A stretch of DNA of 49,035 nucleotides from an uncultured Muribaculaceae bacterium (GTDB lineage: Bacteria; Bacteroidota; Bacteroidia; Bacteroidales; Muribaculaceae), in the NCBI GenBank assembly GCA_910579675.1, contig CAJTUF010000011.1, forward strand, positions 42,672 to 91,706, in the 5' to 3' direction. The number at the start of each line of letters is the position of its first letter. The stretch's first letter is position 1. Of the stretch, positions 33,158-41,287 are shown one piece after another. Made by a program: the position numbers and the translations under genes. Below the pieces are notes generated by a model. That model saw only the letters and a list, made by a program, of their open reading frames with translations, did no database searches and was not told where the DNA came from.

Positions 33158-33933
33158 CGCGATAAAGGTTTTCGGTGTGTGCGTAGTTTTCTTGACAACC
33201 CCCTCACCGCAAAGCGCACATGGCGCAGCAGGGTCGGGAGTATACCATAATAATAGCACATAATGCGAAAACGTTCGCGAAGGGAGCGAAATTCGTTGCG
33301 GGTTGTCACACCCTCGTTAAGATAATCAATCACAGGTTCCGGCCCTACATACACATTGGCGCGCGAATGTTGGAGGCATCGGAGCACCCATTCGTAATCG
33401 GCCGAGAATCGGTAGGAGAGATCGTAGGGAGAGGATATGCGCTTCAGCACCGCCATGGCCTGATGGCACACCGTCATACCGTCGGCAAACGAGCGATAGG
33501 TCAGCTGCTCAGGCGCCGAAAGATGTCGCGGCCCCACCGGGCGCCGCTCGGAGTCGACAAGCAGTGTCTGTCCATAGACTATGCCTGGGGTGTTGTGGCG
33601 CTCTATCGCCTCGGCATATCTCGCAAGGACTTCCGGCGAATGAAATGTGTCGCCAGCGTTGAGAAATATCACGTATTGCCCGCGGGCGCGGTCAAGGCCC
33701 TTGTTCATCGCGTCGTACAGACCTCGGTCACGCTCGCTCACAACTGTTATACCCTCTATCCCCGAGCGGCGCGCTATGTCGGGGGTGCCGTCGGTCGAGC
33801 CGCCATCCATAACTATATACTCCACCGGGCCGCCGTAAGTCTGGGCCGCAACACTCGAGAGAGTGGGTCCTATGGTTGAGGCAGCGTTGTAAGTCACGGT
33901 GATGATGCTGAAAAGCGGCTGAGGCTCGGTCAT
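33154..33933 (-). CDS. Family 2 glycosyltransferase
   Basis: 259 residues with a GT-A fold. The start FSIITVTYNAASTIGPTL, the nucleotide-sugar motif MDGGSTDGT, DRGLYDAMNKG and FLNAGD (DxD-like) are hallmarks of GT2 enzymes that add sugars to cell-wall or capsular glycans. The acceptor and sugar are unknown. It is the first gene of the chain GT2, CD225, DUF4286, ruvC and fmt. A TAACTTTG box lies 46 bases upstream on the same strand. Confidence 0.9.
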   Translation of the reverse strand: MTEPQPLFSIITVTYNAASTIGPTLSSVAAQTYGGPVEYIVMDGGSTDGTPDIARRSGIEGITVVSERDRGLYDAMNKGLDRARGQYVIFLNAGDTFHSPEVLARYAEAIERHNTPGIVYGQTLLVDSERRPVGPRHLSAPEQLTYRSFADGMTVCHQAMAVLKRISSPYDLSYRFSADYEWVLRCLQHSRANVYVGPEPVIDYLNEGVTTRNEFRSLRERFRIMCYYYGILPTLLRHVRFAVRGLSRKLRTHRKPLSR

Positions 33934-33979
33934 GGCTGGTGGCGGAGTGTCGGTGGTGATGGTAGGATAAATGGGATGG

Positions 33980-33987
33980 CAAAGTTA
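33980..33987 (-). promoter_or_regulatory. -7 box of the GT2 gene chain
   Basis: The minus strand reads TAACTTTG. The nearest TTTG upstream is only 13 bases away, shorter than the usual 19-20, so this is a partial match. Confidence 0.5.
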
Positions 33988-34082
33988 CAATTATTTTTTA
34001 CAAAAGCCTAATTTATCTTAAAGAGGCATTGATGGAGGGGCTCCTTAGCCAAGTCTGTGCCACATGGGCCGATTTTTATTTG

Positions 34083-34090
34083 TACCTTTG
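34083..34090 (+). promoter_or_regulatory. -7 box of the META-domain lipoprotein gene
   Basis: TACCTTTG on the plus strand, 88 bases before the ATG. No TTTG at the right distance. Confidence 0.5.
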
Positions 34091-34178
34091 CGCCGCCGCC
34101 AACCGAACAAAGCCACAGCAGCGGCATTATTAAAGCATACACACAATCCATATAATCATAACCAAACCCCAACATTCA

Positions 34179-35129
34179 ATGATGAAAATACGCTTAAATC
34201 ATATTGTTGCAGGCCTCGCTATAGCCTTCATGGCCACAGGCTGCTCGTCGGTGAAAAAGATCACCGGCATAGGTCGCGAAAACGCCGTGACAGCAACCGA
34301 CAAGGCCTCGCAGCTTCCTGATCAAAACGGCGCCGAGATCCCATCGACGGGCCTCACTCCGCTTCAGACCGAAACCCTGCTCGACAAGATCATCTATGGT
34401 AAATGGATCATAGCCGATGCCGGAGGCAAGGCCATCCCGGCCCCTGCCGACGATGACACCCCCGAGCGCCCCTATATTGTGTTTGACTCAATGGCTGTCA
34501 ATCCTTTCCTTATCAAATTCTACGCCTACACAGGCTGCAACACCGTCAATGGCCGCATGGCACTCACCGACGGTGGCAAGATAGCCAAGGCCGGGGAATT
34601 TGCCTCTACTCTCAGGCTCTGCCCCGACGCCGAGCATGAAAGCGCCATCATCGACGCACTCAACACCGCCGCACGATTCAGAGTTGAAAAGGTGGCCAAC
34701 AATTACCTCCTCTATATCTATAACAGCTCCGACGCCAACACTATGGTATTACGCAAAAACGACATGGGCTTCCTCGACGGCGCATGGAATGTTACTGCCA
34801 TCCCCCCCATCGAGGTCAAAGCCGATGATATGCCCGACCCGATGCAGCTGGTTTTTGACATGACCGAAAAGCGCCTCCACGGCAACACAGGCTGCAATGT
34901 GCTCAACGCACAGATCAAAACCGATGCCGACAAACCCAACTCCATAGCCATTCCCGATGCCATCACAACCCGCATGGCATGCCCCAATGCCGGGCTGGAA
35001 CAGCAGCTTCTTGTGGCTTTGGGCAAAGTGGCCTCGGCCCGTCAAGGGAAGAAGGGCACCGTTGACCTGCTCGACGAGGCCGGCAACACTGTGCTGACCC
35101 TCAGCCCCGCCAACCCCACCCTCGACTGA
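34179..35129 (+). CDS. Lipoprotein with two META (HslJ-like) domains
   Basis: 316 residues. A lipoprotein signal ends with lipobox TGCS (Cys 22). The mature protein has two META domains in tandem. The first has GKWIIADAGG, PYIVFDS and TGCNTVNG, then TLRLCPDAEHE. The second has GAWNVTAI, MQLVFDM, TGCNVLNAQI and TRMACPNAGLEQ. Each carries the paired Cys pattern of the family. META/HslJ proteins are linked to stress and drug tolerance in other bacteria, but with no known chemistry. Two ATG codons lie at the start; either serves. Confidence 0.88.
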   Translation: MMKIRLNHIVAGLAIAFMATGCSSVKKITGIGRENAVTATDKASQLPDQNGAEIPSTGLTPLQTETLLDKIIYGKWIIADAGGKAIPAPADDDTPERPYIVFDSMAVNPFLIKFYAYTGCNTVNGRMALTDGGKIAKAGEFASTLRLCPDAEHESAIIDALNTAARFRVEKVANNYLLYIYNSSDANTMVLRKNDMGFLDGAWNVTAIPPIEVKADDMPDPMQLVFDMTEKRLHGNTGCNVLNAQIKTDADKPNSIAIPDAITTRMACPNAGLEQQLLVALGKVASARQGKKGTVDLLDEAGNTVLTLSPANPTLD

Positions 35130-35153
35130 CACGAGTGGCCCGACAAGCAATAA

Positions 35154-35206
35154 CGGCGGCGCATCCATCACTCTCCGCAATAGCGGAGCTGACGGGTGCG
35201 CCGCCG
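35154..35206 (+). terminator. Hairpin after the META lipoprotein gene
   Basis: A 13-bp stem with one wobble (35154-35166 with 35194-35206) encloses a second hairpin, CTCCGC/GCGGAG (35172-35187). There is no strong T-run, so termination is less certain. Confidence 0.6.
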
Positions 35207-35275
35207 TCATGGTTGCAAAAACTTTAACGCTCCTGCAGCCACTGAAATCAGTTATTTTTGTTATTTTTGCAAAAT

Positions 35276-36019
35276 ATGAACAACCGCAACTTTCTGGCGG
35301 CGCTGCCGCCCGTGACCAAGAACCTGATTATCATCAACTTTGCCATATGGCTGCTGATGATGATCGCCCCGTCGTCGCTTCAAGACAAGCTGATCCACTA
35401 CGGAGGGCTCCACTTCTGGGGCGCGAGCGACTTCAATCCAGCCCAGCTGCTGACATATATGTTCATGCACTCGACCGGCAGCTTCGCCCATATTCTCTTC
35501 AACATGTTTACTCTCTTCATGTTTGGCATCACGCTGGAGAGGGTGCTCGGAAGCCAACGCTATCTATTCTACTACATCTCGTGCGGCATCGGAGCCGCAG
35601 TGGTGCAGGAAATAGTGTGGCAACTCACATGGGTCGACATTCTGGCCGGGTGGATCAATTCGTCGTATGGTTCCGGCATCAACGAGGCCAAGGATATCAT
35701 CATGCAGGCCCATGCAATGGGGCAGAATATCCCCGTACTCAACAGCCTCCTTACCATAGGCGCCTCTGGTGCCATCTACGGCGTCCTTCTCGCCTTTGGC
35801 ATGATCTTCCCCAACCGCCCCCTATATCTTATGTTTGTCCCGGTGCCCATCAAGGCCAAATGGATGGTTGCCGGCTACGGTGTGCTTGAGCTCCTGATAG
35901 GCCTGAGCGCGGCCAACGACGGCGTGGCCCATTTCGCCCACCTCGGCGGCATGATTTTCGGCTTCTTCATGATCTGGTACTGGAAGAAGAAGGGGGTGGT
36001 TCATGGCGACTTCTATTGA
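35276..36019 (+). CDS. Rhomboid family intramembrane serine protease, first copy
   Basis: 247 residues from the ATG at 35276. The frame opens six codons earlier at a weaker start. Six or so membrane helices are visible. The catalytic dyad is Ser164 in GASGAIYG and His222 in HFAHLGG. Rhomboids cut single-pass membrane proteins within the bilayer. Two TATTTTTG -7 boxes (35253-35260, 35262-35269) are so close to the ATG that the mRNA may be nearly leaderless. Its 3' end overlaps a second rhomboid gene by 17 bases. Confidence 0.92.
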   Translation: MNNRNFLAALPPVTKNLIIINFAIWLLMMIAPSSLQDKLIHYGGLHFWGASDFNPAQLLTYMFMHSTGSFAHILFNMFTLFMFGITLERVLGSQRYLFYYISCGIGAAVVQEIVWQLTWVDILAGWINSSYGSGINEAKDIIMQAHAMGQNIPVLNSLLTIGASGAIYGVLLAFGMIFPNRPLYLMFVPVPIKAKWMVAGYGVLELLIGLSAANDGVAHFAHLGGMIFGFFMIWYWKKKGVVHGDFY

Positions 36020-36749
36020 TCCAGCACGCCGCCACCGGTCGCTCCGCGCTCTTGGCGCGATAGCGGCAGTAAACGTTGGGGTGTTTATCGTGCTGCGGCT
36101 ATGCGCGGCCTTCGCACCCTCGTTACTCGCCGACCTTGTAGGATATCTGGCATTCAGCGCCTCCGATCTGCTCGACAGGCCATGGACTCCGGTCTCCTAT
36201 ATGTTTACCCAGTATGATGAGCTCCACCTGATCCTCAACATGCTGTGGCTCGCATGGTTTTGGCTCCTCATGGCCGACGCCGGCCTCCGGGCCCGCACTC
36301 TCACAGCCATCTACTTTGCCGGCGGCCTGGCGGCCGCAGCCGCTTATGCCATGATAGCACCCGATGGGTTGCTGCTTGGATCATCAGGCGCCGTGATGGG
36401 TGTCGTGGCAGCCGCAGCAGTGGTGACCCCACGACGACGCATCGACCTGCCGCTTATGAAGCCTGTGAGCGTGGCCCTTGCCGCTGGCATCATTATAGCA
36501 ATCAACCTGCTCTGCATGATGCTCGACGCCACATGGAGCAACATAGCCCATCTGGCCGGAATAGCCGCCGGCGCAGCTGTGGCTTCGCTTGCCGGAGCCC
36601 GCTTCGGAAAAAGCTACAATGATAGGGGCAAACCGTCGGACGGCCACGCCAACGATGCCCTCATCGACAAGCTGCGCACATCGGGATTCAGCTCTCTGAG
36701 CCCGTCGGAGCGGAGCGCCATCATCAACGATTCCCGCAAACAACAATAA
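36003..36749 (+). CDS. Rhomboid family intramembrane serine protease, second copy
   Basis: 248 residues. It starts inside the first rhomboid gene (17-base overlap), so the two are translated together. The dyad is retained as Ser128 in GSSGAVMG and His in NIAHLAGIAAG. The N-terminal half has LHLILNMLWL, the conserved HxxxN stretch of rhomboids. A soluble C-terminal tail of about 50 residues ends with LSPSERSAIINDS, a segment often seen in Bacteroidota rhomboids. Substrates are unknown. Confidence 0.9.
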   Translation: MATSIDPARRHRSLRALGAIAAVNVGVFIVLRLCAAFAPSLLADLVGYLAFSASDLLDRPWTPVSYMFTQYDELHLILNMLWLAWFWLLMADAGLRARTLTAIYFAGGLAAAAAYAMIAPDGLLLGSSGAVMGVVAAAAVVTPRRRIDLPLMKPVSVALAAGIIIAINLLCMMLDATWSNIAHLAGIAAGAAVASLAGARFGKSYNDRGKPSDGHANDALIDKLRTSGFSSLSPSERSAIINDSRKQQ

Positions 36750-36780
36750 TCTTTACATACACCATCATCATCCATCTATC

Positions 36781-38946
36781 ATGAACATGAAGAAAATGGC
36801 CTTGGCCGCATGTATCGTTGCCGCAGGCTCTTTTGCCGCTTCGGCCGATCAGGCCCGCGTCAATCCTTTCCTTCAGCCATCTTACGGCACCGTCTACGAC
36901 ATACCACCGTTTGAGTCGATCTCCTACGACGACTATATCCCGGCCATACGTCAGGGCATAGCCGAGCGTGAGGCCGAGATCCAGGCTATAATCGTCAATC
37001 GCGCTACCCCCGATTTCGACAACACCATCCTGGCCATGGAAAAGGCCGGACGCACCCTGTCGAGGGTGATGAGAGTGTTTGGCGCCCTCAACGAAACCGA
37101 CAACTCGCCCGAAATGGAGGCCATAAACGCCGAAATCTCACCCATCATCTCTGCTGCCAGCGACGAGATTATGATGAATCCGCAACTCTTTGCCAAGGTA
37201 AAGAGCGTCTACGACCGCCGCAATGACATGGGCCTCTCCCCCGCCCAGATCAAAGATGTGGAAGACACCTACACTGAGTTTGTACGCGCCGGAGCACTCC
37301 TTTCCGACACCGACAAGGCAGCCCTCAAAGAGGTGAATCTGAAGCTATCCGACCTCTATCTTGCGTTCAACCGCAACCTCCTCTCGGCCACAAACGCATT
37401 CCGCATCGTGGTCAATGATCCCAAGCGTCTCTCTGGACTCCCCGAGAGCTCTGTCGCTCAAGCCGCCGACGCAGCCCGAGAGGCCGGCCTCCCCGAAGGC
37501 AACTGGGTGTTTACCCTTCAGGCCCCCAGCCGTCTGCCGCTCCTGCAGTATGCCGACGACCGCGAGCTGCGCCGCGAGATGTATGAGGGATATGTCAACC
37601 TCGCTTCTTCCGGCGAATACAACAATGGCCCGGTGATCAACGATATTGTCCACGCGCGCGCCCGTAAGGCCGCCCTCCTCGGCTACCCCGACTATGCGTC
37701 GTACATGACCGCAAATGTGATGGCCAAGAACCCCGCCGCAGCCGAAGACCTGCTTATGCAGATTTGGCGCCCCGCAGTGAAGCGCGTGGGCGAAGAGGTG
37801 GCCGAGATGCAAGCCCTCGCCGACAAGGAGGGTGCCGGAATCACAATCGCCCCCCACGACTATTACTACTACGCCGAAAAGGTGCGCCGCGACAAATATG
37901 CCCTCGACGAGGATGAGGTCAGAGCCTACTTCGCCATCGACAATGTGCGCAAAGGCATCTTCACCATGGCCGAAAAGCTCTATGGCGTGAAGTTTGTAGA
38001 GATGCCCGAAGCTCCTAAATATCATCCGGAGGTGAAGGTATACGACGTGCTCGACACCGACGGCTCACATCTGGCCGTGTTTATGACCGACTACTTCCCC
38101 CGCGCCTCCAAGCGCCAGGGAGCTTGGATGGACGAGATGCAGGGCTCTTTTGTCGATCCCGACGGCACAGTCCAGCGCCCCATAGTGTTTAATGTAGGCA
38201 ACTTCACCCGCCCCGCCGGCGACACCCCCGCCCTGCTCACCCTCGACGAAGTGGAGACTATGTTTCATGAATTTGGCCACGGCCTCCACGGCATGCTCTC
38301 GCGTGCTGCCCTCCGCAGCCAGAGCGGCACCAATGTAGACCGCGACATGGTAGAGCTCCCCTCCCAGATCCATGAACACTGGGCCCTTGAACCTGAACTG
38401 CTCCGCGACTATGCCTTCCACTACAAGACAGGCGAAGTGATACCCGATTCGCTCGTGGCCAAACTTCAAGCCGCATCGACCCACAACCAGGGCTTCACCA
38501 CCACCGAGCTTGCCGGCGCCGCACTTCTTGACCTCAAATGGGGCGCACTCAATCCTGCTGCCGGCGAACAGGTCGACGCTGTGGCATTTGAAGCCAAGGT
38601 AGCAGCCGACCTGGGCATGCCCTCGCAAGTTCAATTCCGCTACCGCTCACCCTACTTCCGCCACATCTTCGGATCTGACGGATATGCCTCCGGCTACTAC
38701 ACTTATCTCTGGGCCGAGGTGCTCGACACCGACGGCTTCGAGCTCTTCGCCGAAAAGGGTATCTTCGATCCCGAGACCGCTGCCTCGTTCAAGAAAAACA
38801 TTCTTGAGGCAGGCGGATCTGTCGACGCCATGGAAACCTACGTGCGTTTCCGCGGCCACAAGCCATCAGTCGACGCCCTGCTCCGCAACCGCGGTCTGAT
38901 CGACGACACCCACGACACCGACATCCACCAGAAAGGCGGCAAATGA
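36781..38946 (+). CDS. dcp: M3A dipeptidyl carboxypeptidase (Dcp-like), exported
   Basis: 721 residues, the usual size for M3 oligopeptidases. A signal peptide (ends ASA near residue 22) places it in the periplasm. The zinc site is HEFGH (His496, Glu497, His500) within EVETMFHEFGHGLHGML. Further family marks are the N-terminal NPFLQPSYGTVYDIPPFE and the late RYRSPYFRHIFGSDGYASGYY. The enzyme removes C-terminal dipeptides from peptides. It overlaps the TatD gene by four bases (ATGA). Confidence 0.93.
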   Translation: MNMKKMALAACIVAAGSFAASADQARVNPFLQPSYGTVYDIPPFESISYDDYIPAIRQGIAEREAEIQAIIVNRATPDFDNTILAMEKAGRTLSRVMRVFGALNETDNSPEMEAINAEISPIISAASDEIMMNPQLFAKVKSVYDRRNDMGLSPAQIKDVEDTYTEFVRAGALLSDTDKAALKEVNLKLSDLYLAFNRNLLSATNAFRIVVNDPKRLSGLPESSVAQAADAAREAGLPEGNWVFTLQAPSRLPLLQYADDRELRREMYEGYVNLASSGEYNNGPVINDIVHARARKAALLGYPDYASYMTANVMAKNPAAAEDLLMQIWRPAVKRVGEEVAEMQALADKEGAGITIAPHDYYYYAEKVRRDKYALDEDEVRAYFAIDNVRKGIFTMAEKLYGVKFVEMPEAPKYHPEVKVYDVLDTDGSHLAVFMTDYFPRASKRQGAWMDEMQGSFVDPDGTVQRPIVFNVGNFTRPAGDTPALLTLDEVETMFHEFGHGLHGMLSRAALRSQSGTNVDRDMVELPSQIHEHWALEPELLRDYAFHYKTGEVIPDSLVAKLQAASTHNQGFTTTELAGAALLDLKWGALNPAAGEQVDAVAFEAKVAADLGMPSQVQFRYRSPYFRHIFGSDGYASGYYTYLWAEVLDTDGFELFAEKGIFDPETAASFKKNILEAGGSVDAMETYVRFRGHKPSVDALLRNRGLIDDTHDTDIHQKGGK

Positions 38947-39767
38947 TCGACACCCACACACATCTTTATCTCAGCGAATTTAACGTCGACGGCGACTCCT
39001 CAGGAGCCGCCGTCGACCGCGCTGTAGCGGCTGGTGTTGACATGATGGTGATGCCCAACGTCGATCTCACCACTATCGGTCCTCTCAAAGAAATTGCGAG
39101 GCTGCGACCAGACTGCGTGAGAATGGCCATGGGACTCCACCCCACCGAAGTTGATCACAATTGGTCCGTAGCTGTCGACAGAATCGAAGCCGAACTCACC
39201 GGCCCGGATGGCGACAAATATGTGGCTATCGGCGAAATCGGCATAGATCTGTATTGGGACTCCACCTATCGCGACAGCCAAATTATGGCATTTGAACGCC
39301 AGGCGTCACTCGGCGCATCACTCGGACTCCCCCTGATCATCCACTGCCGCGAAGGACTCGATGAAACCCTCGGAGTGATCGAACGCCTCCCCTCCCCTCC
39401 ACCAGCCATAGTGATGCACTGCTTCGGAGGCTCGACATCCGATGTTGCCGAAATCCGCCGAAGAGCCACAAATGTGCCCGAAATATTCTTTGGCATCGGT
39501 GGAATCGTTACCTTCAAGAAATCCACACTCCCGGATGTGCTCCCCGAGATAGGCCTCGACCACATAGTGCTGGAAACCGACTCGCCCTACCTCGCCCCGG
39601 TGCCCCACCGAGGAAAACGCAACGAAAGCGCCTACCTCCCCGCCATAGCCGCCAAAATAGCATCAACACTCTACCCCGACACCAACCCCCAAGAAGCCAT
39701 CGCAAAGGTTGAAGCAGCCACCGCAGCCAATACCCTGCGACTCTTCCCCCGCCTCAAACCTGAATGA
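38943..39767 (+). CDS. TatD family hydrolase
   Basis: 274 residues. The metal site motifs are all present: HTHLYL at the N-terminus, GEIGIDLYWD, IIHCREGL, MHCFGG and ETDSPYLAPVPHRGKRNE. TatD enzymes are metal-dependent deoxyribonucleases of the amidohydrolase fold, implicated in repair and quality control. Several paralogues occur in most Bacteroidota, so the exact subgroup is not assigned. Its start overlaps the peptidase stop. Confidence 0.93.
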   Translation: MIDTHTHLYLSEFNVDGDSSGAAVDRAVAAGVDMMVMPNVDLTTIGPLKEIARLRPDCVRMAMGLHPTEVDHNWSVAVDRIEAELTGPDGDKYVAIGEIGIDLYWDSTYRDSQIMAFERQASLGASLGLPLIIHCREGLDETLGVIERLPSPPPAIVMHCFGGSTSDVAEIRRRATNVPEIFFGIGGIVTFKKSTLPDVLPEIGLDHIVLETDSPYLAPVPHRGKRNESAYLPAIAAKIASTLYPDTNPQEAIAKVEAATAANTLRLFPRLKPE

Positions 39768-39786
39768 GCTCCACCACCGACACAAC

Positions 39787-39832
39787 AAAAAAAATCGGCA
39801 GCCATACTCCGCAAGGAGATGTGCTGCCGATT
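39787..39832 (-). terminator. Terminator of rplU-rpmA, also between convergent genes
   Basis: AATCGGCAGC (39793-39802) pairs with GCTGCCGATT (39823-39832), with an inner CTCC-GCAA-GGAG hairpin. Read on the minus strand it is followed by a run of eight or more T residues (from 39793 down to 39787), ideal for rpmA. On the plus strand it can stop the tatD transcript. Confidence 0.9.
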
Positions 39833-39862
39833 AATTTCTTGGATCGTTTCTACCGACCCGGC

Positions 39863-40123
39863 TCAAGCCTGAGCGGGAGTCACATTGATGAAGCGACGAC
39901 CATTGCGGCCTTCAGTGAAGACCACCACGCCGTCGACAAGAGCATAAATAGTGTGATCCTTACCCATGCCTACATTAAGACCGGGATGGTGGACAGTGCC
40001 ACGCTGGCGCTTGATGATGTTGCCGGCCTTGCAAGCCTGGCCACCAAAAATCTTCACGCCGAGACGTTTGCTTTCGGATTCGCGGCCGTTCTTCGAACTA
40101 CCTACACCTTTCTTATGTGCCAT
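39863..40123 (-). CDS. rpmA: 50S ribosomal protein L27
   Basis: 86 residues. The start MAHKKGVGSSKNGRESESKR, then LGVKIFGGQACKAGNIIKRQ, is highly conserved. The N-terminus starts directly with MAHKKG, so no processed extension as in Firmicutes is present. It lies 24 bases after rplU. Confidence 0.97.
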   Translation of the reverse strand: MAHKKGVGSSKNGRESESKRLGVKIFGGQACKAGNIIKRQRGTVHHPGLNVGMGKDHTIYALVDGVVVFTEGRNGRRFINVTPAQA

Positions 40124-40147
40124 TTCTCTGAGTGGATTTTTTAGGGA

Positions 40148-40468
40148 TTAAGCAACTACTTCTTTAACTAACACCTTGGAGAAGCACTGGCGATGACCGT
40201 TTTTACGACGGTAGCCCTTGCGGCGCTTCTTCTTGAAGACGATCACTTTGTCGCCTTTGACGAGGTTTTCGAGAACCTCACATACTACTTTGGCACCATC
40301 GACGGTGGGAGCACCCACCTTCACAGCACCATCGGCTTCAGCGAGGAGCACGCGGTCAAATTCCACAGTGCTGCCTTCCTTAGCAGCTTCGCCGAGATAG
40401 TGAACATACAGGAACTTGTTGGCCTCAGCCTTGAACTGCTGTCCCTGAATTTCTACGATTGCATACAT
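40148..40468 (-). CDS. rplU: 50S ribosomal protein L21
   Basis: 106 residues. It starts MYAIVEIQGQQFKAEANKFL and ends with KVIVFKKKRRKGYRRKNGHR and a short tail. It binds 23S rRNA domain IV and, as in most bacteria, leads the rplU-rpmA operon. A consensus promoter lies at 40567-40597. Confidence 0.97.
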   Translation of the reverse strand: MYAIVEIQGQQFKAEANKFLYVHYLGEAAKEGSTVEFDRVLLAEADGAVKVGAPTVDGAKVVCEVLENLVKGDKVIVFKKKRRKGYRRKNGHRQCFSKVLVKEVVA

Positions 40469-40566
40469 TGTTATGTCGCGATAACTTAGATGGTTAACCC
40501 GTCGGGCGGAGCGCGAAACCCTATCGCTCTCACTTCATTTAAGCCCGGTGCGGTATAATTCGGATG

Positions 40567-40597
40567 CAAAATTACTCATTTTTCAGCATCTGGCAAA
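40567..40597 (-). promoter_or_regulatory. Two-box promoter of rplU-rpmA
   Basis: On the minus strand TTTG (40597-40594) and TAATTTTG (40574-40567) are 19 bases apart. The leader to the rplU ATG would be about 90 bases. Confidence 0.85.
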
Positions 40598-40634
40598 GAC
40601 CCGAGCAAAAAAAATCAAAAAAAATCAAATTAAA

Positions 40635-40666
40635 TTTGGCAATATCGATAAAGATGCCTAACTTTG
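40635..40666 (+). promoter_or_regulatory. Two-box promoter of the tRNA gene
   Basis: TTTG at 40635-40638 and TAACTTTG at 40659-40666, 20 bases apart. The tRNA begins 52 bases after the -7 box. Confidence 0.8.
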
Positions 40667-40718
40667 CATCGCTTTTAAGGAAGCCGAGTCGTCGGCTCAA
40701 ACCACTCAAAAGCGCCCC

Positions 40719-40792
40719 GGTCCTATAGCTCAGTTGGTTAGAGCACCTGACTCATAATCAGGGAGTCCTAGGTTCAAGCCCTAGTGGGACCA
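40719..40792 (+). tRNA. tRNA with CAU anticodon (Met or Ile2)
   Basis: A complete 74-base cloverleaf without an encoded CCA. The acceptor stem is GGTCCTA/TGGGACC with discriminator A, the D arm GCTC/GAGC, the anticodon stem CCTGA/TCAGG, loop CTCATAA with CAT at 40753-40755, and the T stem CTAGG/CCTAG. The CAU anticodon fits elongator Met or an Ile2 tRNA whose C34 is changed to lysidine. C4-G69 and C5-G68 pairs are present, which favour Ile2 recognition by TilS, but this does not settle the case. An integrase gene lies downstream, so the 3' end is a probable attachment site. Confidence 0.93.
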
Positions 40793-40815
40793 CTTTTAAA
40801 ACATTCAGAAGTATT

Positions 40816-40849
40816 CAAAGCCTTGATTTTCAGCAAAATCGAGGCTTTG
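40816..40849 (+). terminator. Hairpin downstream of the tRNA
   Basis: A 15-bp stem (40816-40830 with 40835-40849) with one G-T pair and a CAGC loop, 23 bases after the tRNA, followed by a T-rich stretch. Confidence 0.75.
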
Positions 40850-41113
40850 TTGCGTTTAGGGGTTTCCAAGAGTGGTGAAGAACGATGAATGATGTAGGTG
40901 TTCCAGCAGTGGCCGACCCCTCTCAGGGGCTTCTCCTCGGTCGCAATGGCATGAAAATAAATCTCACTTCACTATTCCTCAGCATTTTACGTATCGACCC
41001 ATCATCGACAATGACCTATCTTTGCAACTAACAAAAGTATGGTCATTGAATTTTTTGTGCTCCAAATTCAGCTGAAATATCATCTGCACTCCAATCGGTC
41101 GTGAATCCATTTT
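40850..41113. other. AT-richer spacer between tRNA hairpin and integrase motif array
   Basis: No gene is seen. A single TATCTTTG box at 41017-41024 on the plus strand could drive the integrase, leaving a leader of about 260 bases that contains the motif array. Confidence 0.4.
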
Positions 41114-41184
41114 GTGTGCAAAGAGTGTGCAAAAGTGTGCAGAGCGTTTTGCACACTAATGTTTAGAAATTTTTGCACACTAAT
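41114..41184. repeat. Five-copy GTGTGCA/TGCACAC motif array before the integrase
   Basis: Three direct copies of GTGTGCA begin at 41114, 41125 and 41135 (spacing 11 and 10, about one helical turn). Two inverted copies lie within the exact 14-base repeat TTTTGCACACTAAT at 41147-41160 and 41171-41184. They look like arm-type binding sites of the integrase or operator sites of an element regulator. Confidence 0.8.
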
Positions 41185-41287
41185 AGTGGCGTAATTGCCT
41201 AATATACCGATTGATATAGCAATGTAATTTAGCCATTGAGAGTATCGAATTTTCAATGATTTAACCCTCAAAAATCATTGGAATAAG

